DNA of 64,000 bases. Origin: Neoarius graeffei. Lineage: Eukaryota > Chordata > Actinopteri > Siluriformes > Ariidae. Positions 1 to 11,509 of this stretch are shown here, in pieces. Position 1 is the stretch's first letter, and every line of letters starts with the position of its first letter. The position numbers were made by a program, and so were the translations under genes. The stretch is taken from contig NC_083587.1 of assembly GCF_027579695.1 (NCBI RefSeq), positions 3,056,501 through 3,120,500 on the forward strand. Direction: 5' to 3'. The notes beneath the pieces were generated by a model. The model did not search any database. It was not told the DNA's origin and saw nothing but the letters and a program-made list of their open reading frames with translations.

Positions 1-1
1 G

Positions 2-2749
2 ACATGTGGACATACAGGGGCCGGAAGAGATCGCTGTCTGTTGTCAATCCTCCCGGTGCAAGTTAAATCTGCTAAAGGTGACAAAGTGATCCAGACATAT
101 GCATTTCTAGACCCAGGCAGTTCAGCCACCTTTTGTTCAGAGCAGCTCATGCGAAGGCTCCACCTTGATGGGAAAAGAACACAGTTTCTACTCCAAACAA
201 TGGGGCAAGAACGAGTGGTGCCATCATACTCACTCATTGGCTTGGAGGTGTCTGGCATTAATAGTGACGTGTTCCATGAACTTCCAGAGACCCTGACACA
301 GAGGAAAATGCCCGTAAGCACTGACTACATCGTAACTACTGGAGACCTGGTGCAGTGGCCATACCTGGCGAGAGTCGATGTTCCCAAGATAGAGGCTGGC
401 GTCGACTTGCTGATTGGCAGCAATGTACCCAAGATACTGGAGCCTTGGGAAGTCATAAACAGCTGTGGGGATGGCCCTTACGCTATAAAAACAGCATTAG
501 GATGGGTCATGAATGGTCCTGTATATGAGGATTGCAGCCTTAGTGCTGAGTGTACACCTGCATTGGTTAATAGGATTTCCGTGCACAGGCTGGAGAAGAT
601 GCTGATCAATCAGTACAACCATGACTTCAATGAGAGGGCTACAGAGGAGACGGGGTTGTCGAGAGAGGATAGGAAGTTCATGGAGATTGTGGAAAGGTCG
701 GTGATTCTCCAAGACAACCACTACCAGTTGAAGTTGCCCTTTAAAGGAGACATGTGTCTGCCCAATAACTATACTGTGGTGAAACAAAGAATAATAGGCC
801 TGAAAAGGAAGTTCCTGAAAAACAAGCAGTTCTTTGAGGAGTACAATGCCAGCATTACTGAGATAGTGAACAGAGGCTATGCAGAGGAGGTACCTATCAA
901 GCAACTGAGTGGCAGCAGCAGCAAAGACTGGTACATTCCTCACCACAGCGTTCATCATCCCAGGAAAAGGACTCTCCGAGTCGTGTTCGACTGTGCTGCA
1001 ACGTTCCAGGGAACCTCACTGAATCAGCAGCTCTTGCAAGGCCCCAACTTTAATAGTACATTGCTTGGAGTTCTTCTGAGGTTCAGACAGCATCCCGTGG
1101 CCATCATGGGAGATGTGCAAGCAATGTACCATCAAGTCAGAGTCCCACAGGAGGACAGAGATTGCTTGCGCTTCCTGTGGTGGCCTGAAGGGGATCTTAC
1201 TAAAGATGTGGCAGTGTTTTGCATGATTGTGCATCTGTTCGGTGCCGTCTCCTCTCCGAGCTGTGCCATCTTTGCTCTGAGGAAAACCGCTGATGATGGT
1301 CAAGCTGACTTCCCAGAAGAGGTGGTGTCAACTGTGAAAGAGAATTTTTATGTTGATGACTGCCTAAAAAGTGTGGCATCTGACAAAGAGGCTCTGTCAA
1401 TGGTGAAACATCTGACCATACTCTGTCAGAGGGGAGGATTTACTCTGACAAAATGGACCAGCAACAGCCGCGCTGTCCTGCAAGCTCTCTCTGAGGACCA
1501 GCGAGCTAAGGACCTGAAGGAACTCGACATGGACCGGGATGAACTCCTTGTCGAGAGAGCTCTTGGTCTGAGGTGGTGTGTCGAAGAGGACACTTTTACA
1601 TTCAAGCTGGACATGCATCAGAGGTCATGCACTAGAAGAGGAATGCTGTCTGTCTCCAGCTCAGTCTATGATCCCATAGGCTTCCTTGCACCAGTCACGT
1701 TGCCTGCAAAACTTATGCTGCAAGAGCTATGCCTAAAAAATGTTGGCTGGGATGACGCCATACCTCAAGATCTTCTGCATCAGTGGACAGGGTGGCCGGA
1801 GGAGTTGGAGATGCTGTCAGAGTTTCACATCAGCAGATGCATTAAGCCAAAAGGATTTGGGGATATTGTCCAAGCTCAGCTTCATCATTTCTCAGACGCG
1901 AGTGAATTAGGTTATGGTGCAGTCACTTACCTCAGAATGCAGAACAGCCAAAATGACATTCATGTTGCATTTCTGATGGGTAAAGCTAGAGTAACTCCAT
2001 TAAAGGCTGTCACTATCCCTCACTTGGAGTTGACCGCTGCAGTTCTGGCTGTTCGGGTTGATTTGATGCTGAAAGCTGAGCTTCGGATCCCATTACAGCT
2101 GTCAGTCTTTTGGACAGATAGCATGTCAGTGCTCAAATATATAAGAAATGAGGACAGGTGCTTCCACACCTTTGTGGCGAATAGGGTCACAACCATAAGG
2201 GAGTCAACAACACCTTCCCAATGGCGTTACATCTGCACTAAGGACAACCCAGCTGATGATGCATCCAGAGGGCTGAGGGTCTGGCCATTCATCGATCACA
2301 ATAGGTGGATACAGGGTCCAAGTCTGCTACGTCGTCCAGAACAGGACTGGCCATGTGACGTGGTGGACACTGTGATCAGGCCGGATGACCCAGAGGTCAA
2401 GAAGGAGGCTGTAGTGAATGCAGTCAACGTGAATACACCCTCTGACAGCACCAGCCATCTTATCACCTACTTCTCAGACTGGAGGAAACTGAAAGTATCA
2501 GTAGCCTGGCTTTTGAGACTAAGGAAGCTACTTCTGTGTAGGGCTCGCAGAAGGAAGGAGTCAGACACTGCCAGCAGCACACAGGATGCTGCAGAACGCA
2601 AAGGAAGCTTGAGTGTCGAAGATCTGTGCGAGTCTGAGTCTGCTATAATTCGCTTCTGTCAGCATCAAAGGTTCGAAGAGGAAATGGCTGCCTTATCTGC
2701 AGGGAAGATGGTCAGTAAACAAAGCGTGCTCTACAAGCTGGACCCGTGA
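2..2749 (+). pseudogene. BEL/Pao Pol: retropepsin, reverse transcriptase and RNase H (partial)
   Basis: This encodes the polyprotein part that processes and copies the element RNA. An aspartic protease comes first, with FLDPGSSATF around residue 23 counted from base 41 (usual motif D-[ST]-G; here DPGS). The Pao-type reverse transcriptase follows, with VVFDCAATFQG, a MGDVQAMYHQV motif (catalytic Asp) and NFYVDDCL (the YVDD box). RNase H-like sequence with HHFSDASELGYGAVTY and FWTDSMSVLKYI comes next. The frame is open at the left edge (HTGAGRDRCLL precedes the first candidate start), so the true N terminus is outside. It ends at a TGA after YKLDP. The integrase continues in the same frame, so this looks like one nonsense change rather than a natural end. 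Confidence 0.9.
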
Positions 2750-3527
2750 CTGGAGGGCGGGCTCCTAAGAGTTGGAGGGCGACTCACCAGAGGTTCTCTG
2801 CCAGAGAAAGTAAAACATCCACTCATTCTGGCAAAAGGTCAACATGTGGCGACTCTTTTACTGCGTGACCTCCATCAGCGGCTTGGCCATAGTGGTCGGA
2901 ATCACATGCTGTCCACACTGAGAAGAAAATATTGGGTCACCGGTGCTAACTCTGCAGTGAGGAGAATTGTGGCTGAATGCTGTACCTGCAGGAGATACAA
3001 TGGTCGGATGGGGGCGCAGAAGATGGCAGACTTGCCAAAGGAAAGGATTCTTCCCGACCATCCACCCTTTACAAATGTGGGCCTTGACTACTTTGGACCG
3101 ATAGAGGTGAAGAAAGGTCGTGGTACAGTCAAGCGCTATGGCGTAATATTCACCTGTCTGTCCAGTAGAGCGGTCCACCTAGAAGTAGCATGCTCTTTGG
3201 ATACTGATGCCTGTATTAGCGTGCTGCGCCGTTTCATCTGCCGAAGAGGTCAGGTTGCCCATATCCAGTCCGATAATGGCACCAACTTCATTGGGGCAGA
3301 GAGAGAGCTCAGAGAGGTGCTTTCATCCCTTAACCATACACAAATTGAAGGAGCAATGCGACAAAAGGGAGTCAAGTGGAGCTTCAATCCTCCAGCAGCG
3401 TCACACTTTGGTGGTGTCTGGGAGCGTGTGATACGCATGGTGAGGAGGATTCTCAATTCAGTTCTTCAGCAACAGAGGCTGGATGATGATGGACTCCACA
3501 CAGTTATGTGTGAAGCGGAGGCCATAT
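2750..3527 (+). pseudogene. BEL/Pao integrase, N-terminal zinc finger and catalytic core (interrupted)
   Basis: This is the same frame as the upstream Pol, after one stop codon. LHQRLGHSGRNHML followed by CCTCRRY is the H2C2 zinc-binding module. The rve core follows with LDYFGPIEV (first Asp), SDNGTNFIGAE (second Asp) and a region leading to the catalytic Glu. Integrase joins element cDNA to host DNA. At 3523-3527 the protein is cut by the end of a LINE inserted on the other strand; the remainder of the domain resumes at 8974. Confidence 0.88.
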
Positions 3528-4672
3528 CAAATCAAAATCAAATCAAATCAAGTTTATTTGTACAGCGCTTTTAACAATAAACATTGTCGCAAAGCAGCTT
3601 TACAGAATTTGAACGACTTAAAACATGAGCTAATTTTATCCCTAATCTATCCCCAATGAGCAAGCCTGTGGCGACGGTGGCAAGGAAAAACTCCCTCAGA
3701 CGACATGAGGAAGAAACCTCGAGAGAAACCAGACTCAAAAGGGAACCCATCCTCATTTGGGCAACAACAGACAGCCTGACTATAATATTAACAGTTTTAA
3801 CAGATATAACCCTCAACTGTCCTCATGGGGCCATCCTTCACAGGAGTGGGGCGATAAAACTCTGACCAGACACAGGGCACCAGGATGGATCAAGCAGGTC
3901 CGAGGGGTAGAAGAGGCCAGCATCTCAATCCCAGGATCAACATGTAACTCAGAGGGACAGATGGGGGGGGGAGAGAGAGAGAGAAAGAAAACACGTTGTT
4001 AGGTATGCCCTAAAAATGACAAGTATTAAATCTGTGTGGTAGGCTCGCAGAGACGAGAGTCTTTACATCAGGCATAACACACAATGGCATGTTAATATGG
4101 TAAAAAATATATCATGACCTGCTCTGGCTGGATGCTTGATTGGGTGATGGGAGCACACTCCTCAGCAATGATGAGATGCAGATGGGACCCTTAGGCCTGG
4201 CCAAGACAATTCAGTTACATTTCACCGGGTCTGGGACATGCGACAGAATGTCTGACGGCCGATTCCCTGCAGGCTACGATAGCCAGTCAAGGTCCCCACC
4301 GTCTCCACCAAAAGATTTCCTGTTGACTCCATGTAACTCAGAGAGACAGATTTGGGGTGGGGGGGAGGGAAAGAAAACACAGGTGGTTAGGTATGCCCAA
4401 TGTCACCTGAATAAGTAGGAACAGTATACATATTGCACCGAGTACAAGCAGGGACTCCAGCAACTAACTATGACAGCATAACTAAAAGGAGAGAGCCAGA
4501 AGGTAACACAGGCATGAGGGAGCCCTGGGACATAAAGCAGCCAGCCACTACACCGTCAACAAACTCGAGTGAGCAAGCGAGTGGGGACTGACAGCATCCA
4601 TACATCCCAGTTTACCAAAACACTCTATGTCTGAGGACCCTCCAGATCTACTCCTTTACCTCATAAACACCA
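3528..4672 (-). other. 3' UTR and tail of LINE-1a
   Basis: This is noncoding sequence downstream of ORF2. The block near 3545-3600 (spacer with a GCGCTTTTAACAAT-type motif) recurs at 38115-38160 and, inverted, at 45410-45468, so it is the shared 3' end of this LINE family. It holds G- and GA-rich runs at 3966-3990 and 4350-4370. Small open frames here are not credible genes. Confidence 0.75.
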
Positions 4673-7651
4673 TTAACAAAAGGCTTGACTAAACAGATAT
4701 GTTTTCAGCCTAGACTTAAATGCTGAGACTGTGCCTGATTCCCGAACATTACTTGGAAGGCTGTTCCATAACAGTGGGGCTTTGTAAGAAAAGGCTCTGC
4801 CCCCTGATGTAGCCTTCACTATACGAGGTACCAGCAGATAGCCTGCACCTTTTGATCCAAGTAGGCGTGGCGGGTCATAGAGGAGCAGAAGTTCACTCAG
4901 GTAGTGTGGTGCAAGACCATTTAGTGCTTTAAAGGTCAATAGTAGTATTTTATAATCAATACGAAATTTGATTGGGAGCCAATGCAGTGTGGATAAGACA
5001 GGCGTGATGTGGTCATATTTTCTAGTTCTAGTAAGGACTCTTGCTGCTGCATTTTGAACTAACTGGAGCTTGTTTATGCACTTATTGGAACATCCAGACA
5101 GTAAGGCATTACAATAATCCAACCTGGAGGTAACGAAAGCATGGACTAGTTTTTCTGCATCATGCAATGACATTAAATTTCTTATCTTTGCAATATTTCT
5201 GAGATGAAAGAAAGCTATCCGGGTGATGTTATCAATGTGAGTTTCAAATGAAAGACTGGGGTCAATAATCACTCCGAGGTCTTTTACTGCTGCACGTGAA
5301 GAAACAGAAAGGCCATCCAGAGTTACTGTGTAATCAGAAAACTTACTTCTAGCTGTATGTGGTCCTAGCACAAGTACTTCAGTCTTGTCAGAGTTAAGCA
5401 GAAGGAAATTAATAAGCATCCAGTGTCTAATGTCCCTAACACATTCCTCAATTCTATTAAGCTGGTGTCTCTCATCAGGTTTTGCAGAGACATACAACTG
5501 TGTGTCATCAGCATAACAGTGGAAACTAATACAATGTTTATGAATAATATCACCCAGAGGTAACATATATAGAGAAAAAAGCAGTGGACCCAAGACAGAA
5601 CCTTGTGGAACACCAAACTTTACCTCGGTACGTCTAGAAATATCACCATTTATATCAACATACTGATAGCCATCAGTTAGATAAGACCTGAGCCAGGAGA
5701 GGGCCATTCCCTTAACTCCCACAACATTTTCTAGTCTATCCAGAAGAATGGAATGATCAGTGGTATCAAATGCTGCACTAAGGTCAAGCAACACAAGTAG
5801 CGAGACACAGCCCTGATCAGACGCCAACAGTAGGTCGTTTACTACTTTAACCAGTGCTGTCTCTGTGCTATGATGAGGTCTAAATCCTGACTGATACATT
5901 TCATGGATGTTATTCCTATGTAAATATGAGCATAACTGCTGTGCCACAGCTTTTTCAAGGATCTTGGAGATAAAGGGGAGGTTTGATATTGGCCGATAAT
6001 TGGACAGCTGACAGGGATCAAGGTCAGGATTTTTAATCAGGGGTTTGATAACTGCTTGTTTAAAGGATTTGGGTACATAGCCAATCATAAGAGAAGAATT
6101 TATTATTTTTAGAAGCGGTTCAATTACTCCAGGCATTATCTGTTTGAATAGATGTGTCAGTAAGGGATCTAGTACGCAAGTTGAGGCTTTTGATGTAGAG
6201 ATTAATGAAAGTAATTCAGTTTCTTTTAGGGGAGTAAAACATTCTAACTGATGATCTGGTACAGTTATATTGTTAACTACAAGGTCACTTTCATTGTCTA
6301 ACCTTAAATTAGTAGTTTGAATTTTTTGTCGGATATTCTCAATTTTGTCATTAAAAAAATTCATGAAGTCGTTGCTACTACATACTGCAGGTGTGCATGT
6401 GTTGATAGTGGACTTATTCCTGGTTAATTTTGCTACAGTATTAAATAGGAATCTAGGATTATTTTTGTTATCTTCTATTAGGGAGGAGAAATATGTTGAT
6501 CTCGCAGCACTAAGAGCTTTTCTATACTTCAGGAAGCTCTCCTTCCAAGCTAATTTGAACACTACCAATTTTGTTTGACGCCATTTACGTTCCAATTTTC
6601 GAGTGGTCTGTTTTAATGTGCGAGTGTCATCATTATACCAGGGTGCTAATTTTTTGTCTCTGACCATTTTCCTTTTTAGAGGAGCTACATTATCTAAAGT
6701 ATGGCGGAATGTTGACTCTAAGCATTCAGTTGCCTGATCAAGTTCTGCAGGGGCTGACAGTGACCCAATCAAAGTTGACAGCTCTGGGAGATCATTTATA
6801 AAGCTCTGTGCAGTAGTTGACATGAAAGTACGTTTAATACAGTAGCGTGGTGAGGTGCATATATTATTACTCAGACATATTTTGAATGAGATGAGACAAT
6901 GATCTGAGATAACTTCAGACTGTGGAGGTATGACTATATTGTCTACGTTTAATCTGAATGTTAGTATTAGATCAAGGGTGTGACCACCATTATGGGTCGG
7001 TCCTATGACATTCTGCTTAATCCCGACTGAATCTAAGATGGACACAAACGCTGTTTTTAAAGGGTCTTCTGGGTTATCGAAGTGAATATTAAAATCTCTG
7101 ACAACTAAAGCTTTGTCTAAGGAAATAACCAAATCTGAGATAAAATCTGCAAATTCAGAAAGAAACTCAGAATATGGCCCCGGGGGCCTGTAAATAATAA
7201 GCAATGGAATTAACTGGGTAGACTTATTTTTCGAGGCTACATACATTATATGAGTATGAAGAACTTCAAATGTATTAAATTTATAACCAAGTTTGTGTGT
7301 TACACCTAGATAATCGTTATAAATAACCGCGACGCCTCCTCCTCTGCCAGTTAGACGAGGCTGGTGAATATAACTGTATCCAGGAGGACTCGCTTCATTT
7401 AATGCTATATATTCATTTGGCTTAATCCATGTTTCTGTTAAACACAGTACATTAAACTCCTGATCAGTAATGAGTTCATTAACCATTAGCACTTTAGATG
7501 TAAGAGATCTAATATTTAATAGCCCCACCTTTAGATCAAAGGTGCTGGCAGCAGCTGTACAGTCAGTATGATCTAATTTTATATTGATTAGGTTACTGGA
7601 ACAAACTCTCTGAAAATTTCTACCTTTTTGTTGAGCTCGGGGAACAGACAC
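4673..7651 (-). CDS. LINE ORF2: endonuclease-reverse transcriptase (992 aa)
   Basis: This makes the nick and primes reverse transcription for target-primed integration of the LINE. The N-terminal apurinic-type endonuclease shows [39 protein letters not shown] and ISDHCLISF. The usual Gly before DFN is Arg here (VRDFNIH), which may weaken catalysis. The reverse transcriptase follows with [55 protein letters not shown] and CYADDTQLY (YADD box). The C terminus carries a conserved [17 protein letters not shown] stretch found in fish L2/CR1-type elements. The frame is open throughout. The start is not certain because the frame may extend upstream; I took the first Met. Confidence 0.9.
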   Translation of the reverse strand: MSVPRAQQKGRNFQRVCSSNLINIKLDHTDCTAAASTFDLKVGLLNIRSLTSKVLMVNELITDQEFNVLCLTETWIKPNEYIALNEASPPGYSYIHQPRLTGRGGGVAVIYNDYLGVTHKLGYKFNTFEVLHTHIMYVASKNKSTQLIPLLIIYRPPGPYSEFLSEFADFISDLVISLDKALVVRDFNIHFDNPEDPLKTAFVSILDSVGIKQNVIGPTHNGGHTLDLILTFRLNVDNIVIPPQSEVISDHCLISFKICLSNNICTSPRYCIKRTFMSTTAQSFINDLPELSTLIGSLSAPAELDQATECLESTFRHTLDNVAPLKRKMVRDKKLAPWYNDDTRTLKQTTRKLERKWRQTKLVVFKLAWKESFLKYRKALSAARSTYFSSLIEDNKNNPRFLFNTVAKLTRNKSTINTCTPAVCSSNDFMNFFNDKIENIRQKIQTTNLRLDNESDLVVNNITVPDHQLECFTPLKETELLSLISTSKASTCVLDPLLTHLFKQIMPGVIEPLLKIINSSLMIGYVPKSFKQAVIKPLIKNPDLDPCQLSNYRPISNLPFISKILEKAVAQQLCSYLHRNNIHEMYQSGFRPHHSTETALVKVVNDLLLASDQGCVSLLVLLDLSAAFDTTDHSILLDRLENVVGVKGMALSWLRSYLTDGYQYVDINGDISRRTEVKFGVPQGSVLGPLLFSLYMLPLGDIIHKHCISFHCYADDTQLYVSAKPDERHQLNRIEECVRDIRHWMLINFLLLNSDKTEVLVLGPHTARSKFSDYTVTLDGLSVSSRAAVKDLGVIIDPSLSFETHIDNITRIAFFHLRNIAKIRNLMSLHDAEKLVHAFVTSRLDYCNALLSGCSNKCINKLQLVQNAAARVLTRTRKYDHITPVLSTLHWLPIKFRIDYKILLLTFKALNGLAPHYLSELLLLYDPPRLLGSKGAGYLLVPRIVKATSGGRAFSYKAPLLWNSLPSNVRESGTVSAFKSRLKTYLFSQAFC

Positions 7652-7747
7652 AGTCTCGATGTAGTGGGCCCTGAGTGACGACTCTGTGCAGCTAGCAGAC
7701 AGTCGGTTTAGCCTGTTCGTCTGCTCCCTGGCCTTGGCTCTGGATTG

Positions 7748-8677
7748 TCAGAAATTAACTAGGCCTGTTCTGAGACTATGACCTATGCTGCAGGAAATGA
7801 GAGCAGCACCTTCCCGAGTGGGATGGATACCATCCCGCCCTTACAGGCCAGCAGTGCCCTCAAAATTAGCCCAATTATCTATAAAGCCCACACTGTTTTC
7901 AGAGCACCACCTGGACAGCCAGCAGTTCAGCGACCATAACCTGCTGTAAGCTACATCGCCACGCCACATTGGGATGGGGCCAGAGCATACTACAGCATTG
8001 GACATCGCCTTCGCTAATTTAAACACCTCTACAAAGTTACTCTTAGTAACCTCAGACTGACGAAGGCGTATATCATTAGCTCCTGCATGGATAACTATCT
8101 TTGAGAACCTGTGCTTGCCTAGGACCCTAAGATTACCTGCTATGTCCGGCGCCCTGGCTCCCGGTATACACCTGACTAAAGCTGCTGGTGCCCCTAAAGG
8201 CTGAGCTAATTTCATGTGCCATATGATAGAGTCCCCTATAACCAGAGCTCTTTCAGGTTTCTCAGTGGGTGCATCACTAAGGAGAGCAAACCTGTTCGAC
8301 ACGTGACGCGGAGAGGAGTGGTGCTCCCGTGGGCGAGCCTCAGCAGTAGCTTTGGCTCTACGCTTATGCCGCCGAGCCGTCACCCATTCGCCCCGCTGTA
8401 AGGGCTCTAATGCCGGAGTTGGGGGATTGCTAACTCCACCTAGGGCGTCCAGACTTTCCCTAACAGAAACTACACTGTTCTCACGCTCACTAACCTGCTC
8501 TAAAGCCTGGACACGCGCTTCTAGCACTGTAATCTTCTCCGTCAGAGAGCTAACTAATCTGCACTTATCACAAGTAAAGCTAATAGAGCTATCGCTAGTG
8601 ACGGAGGAAGAATGACTAAACATCCTGCACTCAGCACACTGAACAGGCTGAAGGTGTGCCATGATGAAAAGATTCAC
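7748..8677 (-). pseudogene. LINE ORF1 with SGNH esterase domain, one internal stop
   Basis: CR1/L2 ORF1 proteins bind element RNA; many carry an SGNH hydrolase. Here CAECRMFS plus CDKC forms a possible zinc-binding knuckle near the N terminus, followed by a Leu/Val-rich coiled coil (residues about 40-65) and a basic stretch. The esterase has ALVIGDSIIWH (block I, nucleophile Ser) and VIHAGANDIR (block III, Asn). A TAA at 7841-7843 comes just before the same frame continues with GRDGIHPTREG, the Asp-His catalytic block. The stop therefore removes the catalytic dyad of the nominal 278-residue product. The original stop is the TGA at 7748-7750. Confidence 0.8.
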
Positions 8678-8973
8678 TTACCCTTAAATGAAGATCTGTT
8701 GATTTTAAAGCAGATCAGATGGCCTCCGCTTATGGACTTTACACAGGAGGAGAGAAAAAGAAAGCTTCCGGTCTCGGCGTTCTTCCGAAAAAAGAAAGAG
8801 AAAAAACCGGAAAAAGGAAAGCGAAAGTGAAAAGTACAAAAATGAAAGCGACAGTACAATAAAAATGAAGAGGATACTGGAAATTTATTTATAGAAAAAA
8901 AGTTAAAAAAGGATTAGTAATTAACGCCGGCACTCGCAGGAAAAAGGACTCGGTGCGAACAACTCAGGCCGGT
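8678..8973 (-). other. 5' leader of LINE-1a
   Basis: This is about 300 bases of purine/pyrimidine-biased leader between ORF1 and the 5' junction. The internal promoter expected for LINEs would be here, but I see no specific element. The 5' end abuts the CATAT duplication at 8974. Confidence 0.55.
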
Positions 8974-9415
8974 CATATTGAATGACCGGCCTATCACCAA
9001 GCTGTCCGCTGACCCGAACGACCTTGAACCTCTCACTCCTAATCATATCCTCTTAATGAAAGGAAGGACCTCTTTACCACCAGGGCTGTTTGATCAACAT
9101 GACTTGTACATCAAGAGGAGATGGAGGCAAGTTCAATACATCTCGGATCTTTTCTGGAAGCGATGGATAGGTGAATACCTCCCAATGCTTCAGGAGAGGC
9201 AGAAATGGAACGAACGTAAGGAAAATCTCAAACAAGGAGATATTGTCATCATTATGGATCCTACTGCTCCACGTGGCTCATGGCAACTTGCAAGAGTTTT
9301 GGAAACATATCCTGACAAATGGGGGTTTGTCCGCTCAGTACGCCTCCAGACAAAGAGTAACATAATTGATAGACCAGTTGCTAAGCTCTGCCTGCTGTAC
9401 GAACCTCCAGGTTAG
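8974..9415 (+). pseudogene. BEL/Pao integrase C-terminal region (DUF5641-type), continuation after the LINE
   Basis: [25 protein letters not shown] continues the integrase interrupted at 3527. The downstream block with [28 protein letters not shown] and [11 protein letters not shown] is the C-terminal domain typical of BEL/Pao integrases. It ends at a natural TAG after [10 protein letters not shown]. Codon usage and preservation match the upstream Pol. Confidence 0.88.
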
Positions 9416-9562
9416 TAAGTTAGAAAGGGTACTCAATTATGTGTGTCAATTGGAGTAATGTGTACATCATTATGTGCCCATTTTTTTTTTCTTCAATGGC
9501 TCTTTATGTGTGTTTGTGAATTGTCATGTTTGTATTACAACCATTTTAATTAGGGGCCGGGG

Positions 9563-9937
9563 TGTAAGAGCCAGTTTCCCTTTTTATTTCTTGTCATCCC
9601 ATAATTGTCCATTGGGGGCACCATGATGTAATTGGTCACAGCAATATAAGGGGGAACCTTTGTTCAGGTGACAGGTGTTGCCTGATGGAGGGGAACACAT
9701 ACAGTTTTTGACCGCTATGCTCGGCGTTTGTATGTGAACTTTCTGGAGTGCTTTATTTGCGTTTAATGGACTATTGTGAATGATGCTGACTTGGGATGTA
9801 TTGCTATTAGATGCATTTTAACATTGCGGTGAGCCACAATAAATGCGCAAAAGAAAGAAGACGCTACATTTGTTTATTTATGCATACAAGTGAGTCCACC
9901 TGCTGAGCAAGCGCATCAGATTGGTGTTTGTTAAGCA
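9563..9937 (+). repeat. 3' LTR of the BEL/Pao element
   Basis: The LTR starts with TGTAAGAGCC directly after a G-rich polypurine tract (about 9552-9562). It contains a TATA-like motif (CAATATAAGG, about 9641) and an AATAAA signal near 9838. The right end near 9937 (TTAAGCA) is uncertain because the 5' LTR is outside the window. Bases 9416-9562 are 3' untranslated sequence with a T-run at 9481-9490. Confidence 0.7.
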
Positions 9938-9975
9938 ATGCCTCAGGGGCTTCAAGTGTTAGTCTTAGCCTCTAT

Positions 9976-11150
9976 ACCTTCACCAATTGTGCTCCCCCCA
10001 ATGCCTTGTTTTGAACCAGGCTTTGGTGAATTGAGGTCTGATTACAACCAGAATCCACCAACGCCTGATATGTATCCCCTTGAATACTCACCGGTATACG
10101 ATACGCTCCAGCCCGATCGAGGGCGGCTTCTGGCGCATCGGGGATCCGAACCACTGCTCCCACCTCCATTGCCGGGCACTGCTGTTGGAGGTGGCCCGGT
10201 TCCCCGCAGCGCCAGCAAACCGGCCCGGGCTTCCTCTCTGCACCGGTGTTTTGGGGCTCACTCACCTGAGGGGGGGGAGAGACAGACACAGAAGGGAGAA
10301 ACGGGAGGGCACCGCGGGTGCGGCGGGCCGGCTGGGGTGGTGCCGGCCCCCGCCTCTGCGGTGGGGGAATGGGGCGAGGATGGGACACAGGAGGAGGGGG
10401 AGAGAGAGAGAGAGAGAGAAGAGGAGAGAAGAGAAGAGGCTGTCTGCTGTCCTGCCGCCGGAACAGCCGCCAAATGGTCCTCCGCCAGCTCGATGGCCTG
10501 ATCCAGTGACGCCGGGCAGTGGCACTGGACCCACTCCGCGGTTCCTGCTGGCAAGCGCGCGACGAACTGCTCCAGCACCACCTGATCAACGACCTCCTCG
10601 GTGTCGCGGTTGTTGGCCCTCAGCCACCACCAGCAGGCGTCCCAGAGTTGCTGGCCAAACGCGAACGACCGGCCGACTTCCTCCAAGCGCAAGGCGCAGA
10701 AGTGTTGGCGCTGCAGTTCCGGGGAGCGCCCCACGCGCTGGCGGACGGCCCAGCGGAGGTCCGCGTAGGCCAGCCGGCGGTCGGTGGGGAGCTGTAGCAC
10801 AGCCAGCTGCACCTCTCCCGTTAGCAGAGGGAGGAGGCAGCGTTGGTGCATTGCTCCATCGGCCACCCCGAGGCCTCTGTGACTTGCTCGAAGAGCGTGA
10901 TAAAAGCCTCGGGGTCATCCTGCGGACCCATCTTGGTTACGGTGAGGGGGGATGGGCCCGCGGTGGGAGCGCTGGTGGACCCCGCTGACGCGAGGAGGTG
11001 CCGGAACGCCTCCCGATCTTCTTGCTGGGCCAGCACCAGGGCCTCGGAGCACCGTTCTTGTTCCTTGTGGAGGGTGACGAGCGCCTGGTGCTGGCTTTGC
11101 TGGGCCGTGGTGAGGGCGTTGACCAGGTCGGCGAACGGGGAGGACTCCAT
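9976..11150 (-). pseudogene. Gmr1 gag (SCAN-like), CCHC knuckle and start of protease, copy C
   Basis: Gag begins MESSPFADLVNAL at 11150 with a Gln-rich coiled coil. A frameshift near 10850 separates this from the SCAN-like part (CALRLEEVGRSFAFGQQL, VVLEQFVARLPAGTAEWV), which lies in another frame at 10550-10750. A Ser/Leu low-complexity stretch comes from a (TC)n run. A CCHC knuckle (CWRCGEPGHLQQQC) and the protease motif ALVDSGCNQTSI follow near 10000-10220. The copy is not functional. Confidence 0.8.
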
Positions 11151-11179
11151 GGGGCTGATCGGCTGCTGTACTCCACAAT

Positions 11180-11198
11180 ATCCCGGGTTTCAGCACCA
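11180..11198 (-). promoter_or_regulatory. Primer binding site, tRNA-Phe type
   Basis: The minus strand reads TGGTGCTGAAACCCGGGAT, one base after the LTR. It is complementary to the 3' end of vertebrate tRNA-Phe with one mismatch. It is the start site for minus-strand DNA synthesis. Confidence 0.7.
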
Positions 11199-11199
11199 C

Positions 11200-11509
11200 T
11201 GTAGCGGTTCAGTGTTGGTGGGTGGAGCACAGAGGACGGCAGGACAGAGATCAGGTTTGACAGAGCATTTTATTGCCACACTTTTCAGTATAACAACTTG
11301 GTATGCACTTTGCAGACACACACACACTCGGCGTCTGGTTCCGGAAGAGCCCCTCTGCTCTTGCTCTCCCTCCTTAAGTAGGGCGCAGTCACTGGGAAGA
11401 CACATAAACACAGGTTAATTGCTCTCAGGTGTAGTGATTCTGCCACTTACCTTTCCTGACTCCGCCCTCCTGTCACAGACCGGTGCTTGACCACACCCCC
11501 GCTGCCACA
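11200..11509 (-). repeat. 5' LTR of Gmr1 copy C
   Basis: On the minus strand it begins TGTGGCAGCGGGGGCGTGG at 11509 and ends AACCGCTACA at 11200, with the same ends as the LTR pair of copy A. The primer binding site follows at once. Confidence 0.85.

Larger units (their letters stand above)
3528..8973 (-). mobile_element. CR1/L2-like LINE, near full length (LINE-1a)
   Basis: This is a two-ORF non-LTR retrotransposon on the minus strand, inserted in the BEL integrase and flanked by CATAT (3523-3527 and 8974-8978). From its 5' end at 8973 it has a leader, ORF1 with a zinc-finger-like motif, coiled coil and SGNH esterase, ORF2 with endonuclease and reverse transcriptase, a 1.1 kb 3' UTR, and a short repetitive tail of TTTGATT-type units at 3528-3555. 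Length and order fit the CR1/L2 group of the Jockey superfamily. ORF2 is uninterrupted over 992 codons, so the insertion looks fairly recent. The exact clade needs a phylogeny. Confidence 0.88.
1..9937 (+). mobile_element. BEL/Pao LTR retrotransposon, split by a LINE; 5' part outside the window
   Basis: The order is retropepsin, reverse transcriptase, RNase H, integrase, integrase C-terminal domain and 3' LTR, all on the + strand, as in BEL/Pao elements. The reading frame is already open at base 2, so gag and the 5' LTR lie to the left. One stop codon (TGA at 2747-2749) and a 5.4 kb LINE insertion in the integrase (3528-8973) inactivate this copy; otherwise the coding sequence is well preserved. 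Removing the LINE and one copy of its CATAT target duplication restores reading-frame continuity, so the insertion came after the BEL copy was established. Confidence 0.9.
9976..11509 (-). mobile_element. Gmr1-like Ty3 retrotransposon copy C, truncated
   Basis: This minus-strand fragment contains the 5' LTR (11200-11509), primer binding site, gag and the first part of protease. It stops around 9976 inside the protease domain, next to the BEL LTR. It is the same family as copies A, B and D. The truncation means no integrase or polymerase is present here. The 5' LTR abuts LINE-2 at 11510. Confidence 0.85.

Noticed and set aside
10080..10988. 302-codon open frame on the + strand
   Set aside because: It is antisense to Gmr1 gag, GC-rich and low complexity; the minus strand carries the conserved motifs.
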